A stretch of DNA of 64,000 nt from Aurelia coerulea. Lineage: Eukaryota > Cnidaria > Scyphozoa > Semaeostomeae > Ulmaridae. Shown here in pieces: positions 1 through 12,200 of the stretch. A program made the position numbers and the translations under genes. Where the stretch lies: positions 2,730,501 through 2,794,500 of the forward strand of contig CM076955.1 in NCBI GenBank assembly GCA_039566865.1, in the 5' to 3' direction. Each line of letters opens with the position of its first letter. Positions within the stretch are counted from its first letter, which is position 1. Under the pieces are notes generated by a model. That model ran no database searches. It saw only the letters and a list, made by a program, of their open reading frames with translations, and was not told the origin of the DNA.

Positions 1-22
1 CTCATAAAAAAAACGTGGATAT

Positions 23-122
23 CTAATGTCAAGTGCAAATGTCCACAAAAAAAAAAGAACTGAAGTGTTTTAAACGATTGATTTTGCGTTATCGTAAATA
101 TCACGCGATGTATTATTTGAGA
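23..122. mobile_element. Short palindromic MITE family G, copy 1
   Basis: About 125-bp elements with termini like GTCTGTCTCAAATTAGATGT. The middle shares GCGAATAAAA and TTTTGCGTTATCGCAAAT. Copies are near 23-122, 6528-6650 (most intact), 19490-19580, 31067-31186 and 62867-62995. This copy overlaps the 5' side of the post-stop region of EVG1. Confidence 0.6.
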
Positions 123-214
123 CCGACTTTAGAGCCTTTCCTTTGTGCGACGCAGTATGTGTGTGTAAAGACAAGACTGCAAAGACCGATAATACGTACA
201 GTTCATTATGTTGA

Positions 215-3200
215 TCAAGCATCATTCTCCTCCGTGAGGCTTTTTTCCAGCTCCTCCGTTCTTTGTTTGTCAATAAGCTCCATTTCGCGGATTTTCTGAA
301 AGCAAAATGCAAAAATTGTGAATGCGACATTTGTCAATTATCAGCAGTCATGAACACCCTATCACAATGTAAAGGTAAGGTTTTTGATTCATTACAAGGA
401 GTTTACACTTCAAGAGCGATTCCACTGTCCAAAAAGAAATTTCTAGCGTTAATTGTTTGCATTACACCTGATTAATGCTACTCTTCTACCTCAGAGCATA
501 CGCCTAAATTTTCTATGCAATAAAACAGTTTTTATTGATTTAAAGGGCCCTGGTCAACATCGATGCTTTGCAGCACTCGGCTATTATCAAAATAATTTAG
601 GATTCCAGCATTCTGGCTAGCTAACGGTTGGTTGGCGAAGCGGTAGCCTTGGGCTCCTTTCACGCACTCGACCCGAATTCGAAACCTGGTCAATTCCTTT
701 TTATTTATCTTTCTTCAAGTCCCTGCTGGTTCTGCTAGTGCAATCTAGTATCAACATCATATTCGGAGGGATGGAAACCGTTGCTGTCCTGCTTGAAAGA
801 AACCGCACAGGTCAATTGAAAAAATAAAAAACTGCGAATAATACGATACCCTGGTTGTTTCAGAGTTCATAAACCGTTGCAATTTGCTCGTTTGATTCTC
901 CATTCCATTAAAAATTCTTACTGTATGCTCTGAATTACTCTGAATGCCCTTTTACTGCGAGCAGCCATATTAGTTTCTGAACATCAGAAACTCAAGGACA
1001 CAGGGTATCGAGGGAGAATTATGCGCGCAAAGCATCGATGTTGACCAGGGCCCTTTAAAAAAACAGGGTTTCTCTTGATGGCAGCTATATTCTAACTGAC
1101 TGAATCACCCTGTATATAGAACACAGAAATGATAATAATTAGCATAGGGCTCAAATCTTTCAAATCTCTAAAAAGGTGGGTGTAAAATTCTATTCCATTT
1201 TTCTTTGAATTGAATGGCTTGAAAGGAACTTATAGTACTTGGCTGTAAATCTGCCGTGGAAATTTGTTGATATCTTGATTTATTTTCAAAATAACGGCAA
1301 TTTAATGATTTTTGAAAAAATTGATGGAAAATTTTGAAAACATTTAAATCATCGTAAATTCTAAACCAAAGGAAGAAAAATCATACAACTTCCAAGAAAA
1401 CCATAGTTTATGAAGGCCTACAATATGGTGAAAAGCAGATATCAGTATCTTTTCTGGTTTAGGATTTAGCAATTTGATGACGTCATAGCCTCAAATTTAA
1501 TAAATGCTGCCATTTTGAAACTAATCAAGATATCAACAAATTGCCACGGCAGATTTACAGTAAAAAATGCTAAGCTCCTTCCAAGCCATTTAATTCGAGG
1601 GAAACCGTAATAGAATTTTACACCGACCTTTTTAAAGATTTGAGCCCTATGTTATAATAATTATAATTATTATTAGTGCTGGACAATTTCTTTTATTCTC
1701 TAATTTGGATGTAACTGCGAATAAAGAGATAAATAGAACACATACCGTAATCGCTCTATTAAGCTTGTTTGTATGGGAACGAAAATTCCACATCCGATTC
1801 TGGTCCGTGATTTACTTGTCAGTAACATTTAACAGACAATTGTAATGAATCTAAATTTCAATGGCAATATTTACTGAGATGATAGAGAGCTGAGGGCTCT
1901 GGAGCAAGGCAAATCCACAAACATCAACCCACAGGCCAAAACAAGGCATTTAGAGAGGGCATATCATTAAAAAAATTAAAACCCACCTGTGAAATTTCTG
2001 TTGTTATTATTGTACGATATTTTGCTCCTTGTCCTAGTGATTCCATTTCATCTAAAAATTTTCTTCGATCCTCGATTTCAAGCATAACTGAAAAAGAAAT
2101 TTGAAGAAACGTAAAGCAACATGAATGACATAACAAGATGGAAGTCAGATGTTTCAAGAGGCAGGTGAAAATGTAGAAGATAGTTTGGGAATGAAATGCC
2201 CTTCGTTTCCGGGAAGACATTTTCAGTGCACATGGGACGAATACAGTAGTGTCCCGCATATAAGAAACAACTTTTTCAATTTCAGGTCTGATGCGTTTCT
2301 TATAGAATGAGATAAACTTGCAAATCAGGGTAAAGTTCCTTATTACAAAAACATATACTGTTGAACCAGACGTGATCTCTATTGATGATTATTATTTTGA
2401 ATTGTATTTGTAAATTTTCACTTCCAGAAAATGCTACAGCTATTTCAGGAAGGTGCTTTTTGCATACAAAATTATCTTTTCATTTGAATAGGTACAGTTC
2501 AATACAACTGGAAACAAGCTTTTTTCAGACCTGAACAAGTTTCCTATAAAATGGGGTATTATTTTGAAAATCAGGGTCTGTGTTTCTTAAATCTGTGTTT
2601 CTTATATGCGGGACACTACTGTAGCCCTGCAACAGCCCCACGTATCCCGGGGTGAGCGGGGTCGGCAGAATAAAATGAGTGCTGCATATAAAAAGGGGCA
2701 AATTAATTTCAGAAATGATAATAGTCAAAATTATGTTCGTTCTGAAAATCCATATTTCTTTTAGCACACCATGTAATAGCATATCACACCATGTCCTGTA
2801 ACTTGGATGTTTCGCGATAGGAAAGTGAATAACAAAATGAATAAGATCCACGAAAGAGCATTAAGAATCCTTTCAAGGATTCGTCGTCAAATTTAGAAGA
2901 ATAATTAATAGAGGCAGACTCAGTCACCATTCACCAAAGAAATCTACAGTTGCTCAACTGTTGCTAACTACGGAAATTTACAAGACCAACAATGATCTCA
3001 ATCCTAAATCTATGGATGAGTTCTTCGTCGAGAAAAAATCCCATATAGACTGAAAGGTAATGACAACTTGTCAGTACCGATTCCACGAACAAATACTTAT
3101 GGTATAGAGACAATCAGGTACAATGGACACAAACTCTGGCATTTGTTGCCACTAGAACTAAGAGAGTATCATACCTTGACAGAATTTAAGCGGAAGATAA

Positions 3201-6200
3201 AAAAGCATCCATTTAGGAATTGCAACTGTAGATGATGTAAGAGATTTGTAAATAATTTAGGATTTGTATAGATATTTATTTATTTTTATACTCAAGATGT
3301 AAATAGGATTCTTTAATTTCGAGTTTTCGTTTTTGTTAATGGTTGGCTTTAATTAGCTTTAAGTAGTTATCTACAAGCTAACAGACAGCCATCCGATCAA
3401 CTGTCAACAGACATCATTTACTTGATATTCCTTACTGATAGTTACCCAATAGACCATTTCGCAATTTGGAGAAAGAGACTGAGGAGAGCGCGGCCCATTC
3501 TGACAGCCTTGGCAACAGGGAAATCTAGGGAATCGCCTCTTCTGCAGTGTAAAGTGTACGGTGAGCGGCTCGCTCGCATCTCGCTCCAAACTCGAGTTAT
3601 TTTCGATTTATTTACAACTTCCAAGAGTTATGTGACGCTTCTTTAGTATGGTAAGTGTTGTCTTTGGACTATCTAGCCGTTTTGCAATCTTTTCGCTCAT
3701 TTGTGAATGTATTTTGAGCCATTTTATTTCAGTTGTTTCCCTCGACTTTGAAACGGCTCAGTTTTTTAGGCCCAGCAGCAGAAGAGGGGATTTCTTAGAT
3801 TTCCTACTTGTTGCCAAGGTTGTCAGAATCGGCCGCGCTATCCTCAGTCCCTTTTCCAAAATGCGAAATGGTCTATTTATAGAATTTTACTTTGACTCGA
3901 ATCCCTTGCAAAACTCGCCCTTATGGCGGGGGGGAGGGGGGCAGATAACTGCTTGTGAATGGTAATGAATAACGCCCCCCCCCCCCCCACGTTGGCAGAC
4001 GAGACGATTTTAAGGTGTTGTGGCGCAGTGGTGTAATCCTCTGACATTGCAGCCAGAACAGTGAGGTGGACCGGGTTCGATCCCAGGTAGAGCCCCATCA
4101 CTTCAGCGTCATGACAAGGGGTCGTGGACTCGATCAGGCCTATTCTACATCTGCGATCCCAGCGCTTGGCGCTAAAAACCGCAACTTCACCTTCATTCTT
4201 CTGAGCTGCATTCACTTAACTATATTAACGACTAGTTATTATTATATCACAATAACCATTACCTTCTTCAAATCGATCAACTTCCAAATCTGACTCTGGA
4301 TCTTTAACAATTTTCCTTTTAGTATGCTCCGGCTTAGGCCTGTCTCTGCCATACGCCATCATGTTTTGAAATTTCTCTTTATCTTTGTCAGTTATCGTTT
4401 CTGTGGAGGAAACAAAACAGTTTCACACATAAGATAAATTTTGAAAGATTGGCAAGGAGAAAAATGCCCCTGCAAGCTATGTCGCATTATTATTCCAAAC
4501 TTGGGCTTTTCATGAATTACATTTTTATTAACACTTTTTCTATGCTGAATGCTTTTAACAAACTTATAAAGATTTTATTACTGTTATTTTAGCGATTTCA
4601 TTGTAAACGAACTCAAAATAAAGAAACCAAAATGTCCGATTTTTCCAAAATACTGCAAAGTAAATTCTGTTTAATTCTGCTTTTCAAGCAATACTTTTGC
4701 AATGTGGCAAAATGGAGTACATCTGCTTGCCAACTAAATTACCTATTTCGAAAGTTCGGCAGACAATGCTTGCTTGTTTGGTCAGGGTCTAACAAGGCGT
4801 TACGGAGTTTGCTTTCTTAGAAATAAACTCATTTTCTTGGAAATGCGCTTGTCTTCTGATAATTTGATTGACCAAGTCCGGAGTCCGTGCCTAAAAATAC
4901 CGTAGATTTAGGGTGAGGTTTACTATCTATTTTGCGATATTACTTGTAAAGTTTCAGGGTTCACGTTGAATCATCAGGGTTCATCTTTCAATACAGCTTA
5001 CTTTCCACGTTTTTTATATAAGAAACTTGGATCCCTACTTGGTACTAAAAGTTTTGAAAAGTTTCTTAATTTCGCATGAAAATTTCGGTGTTTTAGTAGT
5101 AAAAGTTTCTTAATTAGTTTCTTAATTGTTGGGGTGTAACAATTGCGCTATGGTTCCAAGTTGAGCCTTCATATCGACAAAAGGCTTGCATTTTCCATTG
5201 ATATTGTCACTACGAATAAGCCATGCACATGAAGGCAAAAAGCTACCAATTTTTGCAGTCAAACGTTAAAAAAAGATGAAGGTAGCTTTGTTAGAGGGAC
5301 AAAATAAAAGAGACAAAATGTTTTAATTGTTCTTAAACTTGCTTTAGAGTTTCTTAAATTTTTGGCCATTGTAGTAATAGTTTCTTATAAACCAGTTTCT
5401 TATAAAAAAAAACGTGCAACGTAACTTTAGAATCAGTTTAGTGTTGTAAGTCACACTCTGATGAAGATACGAGTCAGAAAGGCCAAAAATCTTTTCTTTT
5501 TGCATCCGAACTTCTTTTATGCAGTTTGTTTTCTTGGAAATGTACTTGTTTTCTTGGAAATGTGCTCGTTTTCTGATAATTCAATCGACGAAGTCTGTGC
5601 CTAAAAATACCGTAAATTTAGGGTGAGATTTACAATCTATTTTGCGAGATTACTTGTAAAGTTCTAGCAGCAAACATCACTGTATAAAACCGACCACCAG
5701 CAGAGAGAACAACCTGCAAAAATTTAAGTTTCGGCTATTTGTCGGGAAAATCCTACTTTCTGTACTTTATTAAATCTGGGGAAAACCAAACGACCATCGT
5801 CAAATTACTAAAAATAACACCACATGTCATTTTACTAGAAAGTTCTACGAACCAATGCTATTGTACAGCACAGCCAGTAAAAAGTCAGCAAAATGTTCAT
5901 AATTGTCGGAAAAAGCCAATCAGCGCACTGCTCTTTCATTTGATTGACAGATTGGAACGAAAGATAGGAGAAAGACCAATCAAGATTAAAAGCAATCTGT
6001 CCCCTATTGTTCTGACCTTGGTTACTGCTTTATTTACCTTATTTACGCTACAGCTAAATTCATGCATCACTGAGTCTCTATGACCCTGATTTCTTTGGAT
6101 AAAGCGAATTAACACCAACTTCTGGAATATACAATAGAGATCTTTATCGATTTTATTTTCATTCATCGAAGGGGACAGATTGCCTTTAAGTTGTGACCGC

Positions 6201-9200
6201 GTGACCGTTTAGCAGCGTATAAAAAGTTGAACACAGCGAATATGATACAGAAAGAAAACTTTTAAGTTGAAACTCTGGTTGAAAGCAAGCAGATATCTCT
6301 TTTAAGAAGAAAGCAAAATTCAAAATTTTACTTCAGTCATCAGAAACAAGGTGAGACTCTGATTTTTTATGTTCGAGAATATAGTCTGTTGTAGCATTTG
6401 CATCTCTTCATAAATTCTGTTTATGCCATTCGTGATTTCAAGACTTGCAAATTCAGGAGAGGTGAGCTGAGTTTGAAGCAGTTTCACCTTAACTTGGAGA
6501 ACCTGTAGCTGAGAGTGTTTAACAACAGTCCGTCTCAAATTGTACGTCACGCGAAAAAGCATGCGAATAAAAAAATTGAAGGGCTTGAACCAGTAATTTT
6601 GCGTTTATCGCAAATCTCACGCGACACCTAATTTGAGACAGACTCTAATCGATAGTATCACACAGGGCGTTTTAGGTGCAGCGAATTGAAATATTGCCAT
6701 TAAAAATCTAAGTGTCAAACTACGATAAGAAATATGATAACCTATCTTTCGAGCGCAACGAGAAGAGGCCACATCTTCTCAAAATGTTTCACTCAGATGT
6801 CCCCTTTTACGCAATTCCTCGTCACGAATTCTCCAAAAAATCAATCAGGTTTATGACAGAGCATTTAATTGTACTTGATCATGAATTAGAACCAACATGT
6901 AAAACTTGGACGTGAGTTTTTGCTGAAGTTAGTGCTGCAAAGCAACTTATGCCCAGAAGTAGTTTTCGTGGAAATTCGCCACCTTTCTCGGAATTGAAGA
7001 TCATTCTGTATAGAAGTCATGGCTTAGAAGCTCACACGTTCATACATTTTGCGCAACAGGATTTTATGGAAGTAGTCTAGATTATCACACCTCAATAGAG
7101 TTTTGGTATTTCAGCTGCGATTCTGCATTTCATAAAATTTGCGCATAATTATAGAACGAAAACCCGATTTTGACCAAATAACAGCAATTTTTCTCTGCAA
7201 CGAATGTGTAAAGAAACACATTGCAAAGTTAATTGCATTGACAAAATTTGGCAAATGCCCCAAGTTTGGCAAATGCCTCAGTCGGCTCTGGTTCACTGTC
7301 TAAAAAACCAAAACATTAACCATATATGCTAATCAAGCTTTACTCGCAATCCCGTGGAAGAGAAACAACACAGTGAGTAAAAATACAATTTTTATCATAA
7401 TAAAGGCCACATCAACGGTGCACTATTGCCCATGGCTAAACAATATGGACATACGTGCCACAATCATCAAATGCAGTTACTGATTTTAAATTTGCACATG
7501 CAACTCATGAGGTAGTTACTTATCTCCATGTTCATCTCTGTGAAGCAAGGGCAATATGAAGACAGCGCATCAGTTATTACGTTATTGGGCCTAACTGACT
7601 GTGTTATTGGGCCTAACTAATTGAGCCCTCCACCTATCGCCCTTGTTTTAAGTCTGCATATTAATCCTTTTCATAGGAGCAAGATGCCAAAGGAAAACCC
7701 AATGACCAAGGAGGCAGGATCCCGTATTCAGAGTTCTCAAGATAAACATGCTCATTACGGTGATAAGCCAGCTGATACCGGATTCAAATCAAGGGCTCAA
7801 TCTTCTGGTGATAAAAACTACAACTCTGGCAAAGTAAATAAATGAGTGGTGGTTGGTACCAGAAGGACAACGAATACTGATCTATGAAGAGCATTGACTT
7901 TGAGATCATTGTAGAAACTGTTGGCATTGCGTGATAAATTAGAATGAATACGTAGGGCCCTCAGGCCTCAATATGTTGTGTCTTACTGTTGCAGCTCTCA
8001 AATAGAATGTGCCCAGCGCCAAATCGCTCAAAAAAAGCTCTCAGATTATTCAAAGATTTTCTTTTGAGAATTTTATCACTTTTTGGGAAACTGTTCAGGG
8101 TTATCTCGAGACTTCTAAGGTTTTTTAGGATTTTTTATATTCTTAGGGAGGTTTACAATTTGTTGAAGATTTTCAGGTTTAGAATTCTTGCAAGATTTCT
8201 GAGATTCTTGAGGATATATAACATTTTTGAGACTTTCAAAAAGTTTTGAAAAATCTTTGGAGAAATGTTATCATTTTGTCGGGGATATTTTGAGGATTCT
8301 TTAAGATTTTTGGGGATTTCTAAGATCTTATGAAGACTTTTAAGATTGGCAAGGCTTTGCAAGATTTTTGAAGACTTTGTGGGATTTTGTACGAAACTCA
8401 TATAAAGATATTTGTCAACTGTAAACAATTGATTCATGCAATAGTAAGTTTCAAAAATGGAAACGTCAATACAAAGGCCTTTAAAAAAGTCATAGCAAGT
8501 TATAATCAAAACCAATGAGGGTTTATAAAGACTACCGGGTGAGTCAGAAAAAGGGATCCCCGCTTGGAAAGCCACTGCTCGATGAATATCAAAGCAATGA
8601 TATTGAAAAATGTCTTGTTTTATTGCCAATATGTTCAGCTAGGTTCAGTTTACCCGGCCTTAATCAGCCATTCCTTCCCATGGATATGGGTGATTTTCTG
8701 CAGAAAGCCCCTTCCAAAAACCTGCAAAAACGAATGAAAACAATGAGCACATTTTCCTTCCTAAAACTGATGACACTCACAAAAATGTATGTATTTTGTC
8801 CTCTTGGGAGAGGTCATCGATACCAGGGGGAGGACTTGTTCATCCTCCCAAGAGGATAGCACGTGCTAAAGCGTTCACAAGTCATTGCTGTAAGGCCATT
8901 GTGAGGCAGAAATGTTAGGGAAATTTGTTCATGATTTTGGGCACGTTTTGAAGGTTTTTTGAAAAGGCTTTCTCGAGAAAATCCCTCATAATTTCAGAAT
9001 GGAGTGGCCGATTTCAGTCAAGTAAATTTTATAGTAGATTTGAGCATTTCTACCATTAATCTATATATTTGCTGATATCATTCTCTTGATATCCAAGGGA
9101 GCCGTGACTTTTCAAACAGGGATTCTTTTTTCTGACTCACCCGGTTCGATAATGACCCTTTCCAGGATTGTATTTTTACAAATTCCTCCAAAATGATTTT

Positions 9201-12200
9201 CTCCAATAAAGTTATTAGTACACAAATGAAAGACCACAAAGGTCTTAGATAAAACCTATTTTGCCTTGCCTTTTTAGTAAGGATCTAAAGGTAACCGAAT
9301 CCTTTGTCCATGACTTAGAGAACCGGAGAACCAACATTGGCAAGAATTGGGGGGACTTGTTCTCCCATGCATGTGGTATCGCCAACGATAGAATATATTG
9401 AAGTGAAACCAGTGAGGTACTTACTTCCTGGAGATGGTCTATATTCTTCTTTATTTTGTTCTTTTAAAATATCAATGACTTCTTTCCTTCTCTTTCCTGA
9501 ATACAACAGTTGCCTCCCGTTCATCACTTTGGGCTTTTTTGGCTGGTTTGCAGCAGATTTAACATCTTTTGATCGACTTGAAGTTGGAAGGCATTGTACT
9601 GGTAGTGATTTTCCCGCTGCAAGATCAAAGATTTCCATTTTAAAACCTTGAAGGCATATGAAGGGCACATCTTGGTGATTTAATTAAAGAGAATCAACAA
9701 GTGTAGCCCTATTTCTCATGTGGGGGCACTTTTCACCCCCAACCAAACTTTGCTAAATTGTACTGAAATGACACAAGATATATGCAGAGTGTTTCAGAAA
9801 AAATTAAACCCAACTATGATTAAAACTCTTGAAAAAATGATACGATTTTAGTAGATGTAATGCATTAGACTTTTGACCTGGAGTCCCTTGTTTCCCTGTC
9901 CTCTTTGACTTGATGATGGCGCTTCAGTCAACAGAGACTCATAATATTAATCTGAAAAGCCTGACCCTATTTAGGCCCAAACTCTGAGCTTCCTAGAGTA
10001 CCAATCAGATTGCGAGCTTTGTGAATTACTATTATGGTGAGGGTAACCATGAAATAGAACTTTTGATTTGATTGAAAAAATGACAAAATTCGCATGAGAT
10101 CCGAGATTCAAGGCAGTGATTCCATCATAATTTGATTGATGAATGCATATTACGGGGTCAGCTTTTTCATTGTTTCATTATGAGTCCCTGTTGAGCAAGG
10201 TTTACTGCATAAATACAAGGGATTCATCATCATAATTCTAGTAATGCATACCATCTGAAAGTAGGATATTTCTCCTTTCCAAGGGCCTGTGCAAAAATAC
10301 AAGGCAAAACTTGGCCTTGTACAGGCCAAGTTTTAGCCTTGTAGATGGGATTATGCCCTTGTTATGACCTTGTACTAGCCTTGGAAGAAAATTACAAGGC
10401 TATCAGTAAGATTCCAAGCTGCAACCAGTCTAACACAAGGTTTCCACAAGGCTTCTACAAGGCTAATTAGCATTTTTCAAGCCATTTACTGTACAAGGTT
10501 ACAGCAAGGCTATTCCAGGCTAAAACAAGGTTACAAGGCCATAACTACAAGGCTTGTACATGGCTATTAAATGGCCTTGTATTTTCATACAGGGATGTGC
10601 AATTAGAATACATTATGGAATTATTTATCATTTAATTGATATCCAAAAAAATTATGTTGAAATAGTTCAGGCTAGAAGCACTTCAGGTGATGCCAGGCAA
10701 ATTTATTCCCATTTGACCCATTTATCAATGATGGTAAAATAAGCTTTCACAAAGATGGGTTTTCGTCTATGTAAATTCACTTTCCAGTATCTGAAATAGG
10801 CCTTACTTATGAAAACGTAGATTTAGTGATGAATAAATTCAATCAATGTGCCCAATATGGATGTCATTGCAACCGCTACTGTCGTAAGTTCTGTAAATTT
10901 TGAACTTACTTTTCATATTGTCCTGGAGTTGCCTTCTTTGAAAATTTGTTAATTTTGACTCTTCCATCATAACTAGAAAAGAAAGATTAATGAATCAATC
11001 ACGCAACTTAGAATGACTAATAACAATTCATTTAGCATCACAGAAATGGATTGTACCAGGTGTCCCAAAAAAATGTATATGGATTTGGTTGACTCCAGCG
11101 AAGTGAGCTTAGCTTCAATCAATGTCTAATCACTCTAAAAATGTTCCTCGATAGCTAACTTGAACATAGATACCTCGTTTGTTGATATTAGTACTTTGAG
11201 AGCAGACATGTTAATCTTGAAAGCTCAAATTTGCCTCTTCCTCCAAACCAGAGCTTTAGCCTTTTGGCCCAAGTAAATCCTCAAGTCACAGTGCATAAAT
11301 CAACGATAACCTTGATAAAATTTGAGCAATATTAGATCTTGAGTTATTTTGTTGTCCAGAAGTCACCCCCTAGTCACCCATTGGGCAGTTTCTTAATTTT
11401 TCATTAACTTCAGTTCTTAATTTTGATGTGCTTCAGGAATGTGCTAGGCCAAAAAGGCCAATAGCTCTGGTTTGCATGTGGACGCAAATTTGATCTTTCA
11501 AGATTGATATTTCTGCTCTCAAAACACCAATACCAACAAACAAGGTATTGATGTTCAAGTTAACTATCGAGGAACATTTTGAGCATGGTTAGCCATTGAT
11601 TAAAAGCTAAATTCATATCGCTGGAGTCAACCAAATCTGTATACTTTTTTTTATGGGACACCCGGTATTATTTCTCTCAAGCCTGATTTGTTTGCATTTT
11701 TATTGGTTATTGTTGATTTTGAAAAGAAGCCTCTGGAATTGATTGCTGCCCTATGGAAAAACATCCTCAAAAACTGACCTACAGTACAGGCTATGCAGGA
11801 CCGTCAAACGGGGGGGTTGGAGGGGGTAAAAGGTCCGGGGCCCGGGCTCCGAAGGGGCCCGTAAAATACTGTTCCTGTACTGGTTATCGCATTGAATAAG
11901 TAGGAAAGAGCAACATCTTTTTTACGACAGGTTATCAACCTTAGAAGTTTCAGTGACGGTGCCCTCACTTGACAGGTAAATCACTTCATAACATGCTGTT
12001 GTTGCTTGCCTGTGACCATTGCATTGTATACCATAAAAAAATTTATTAGGAGCAAAGTGACTTACGATAGACTGAGCTGGTGGATCTCTTTGACTGGGGC
12101 ATAGCATACCATAAATGATTTCGTAAACATGTAAGCCAGGCTAGCAAAGGATTGTTTTGAATGAGCACAATTTGCAAACTTATCAGTCTGGGGCTATGGC

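Noticed and set aside
5739..6083. A 114-codon plus-strand ORF
   Set aside because: The codon composition is ordinary for AT-rich DNA, there is no recognisable domain, and its 3' end overlaps a TIR element.
7111..7296. Possible extra EVG1 exon near 7300 (acceptor TTTTTTAG)
   Set aside because: Exon 3 joins exon 4 directly in phase and the product aligns with the family without it.
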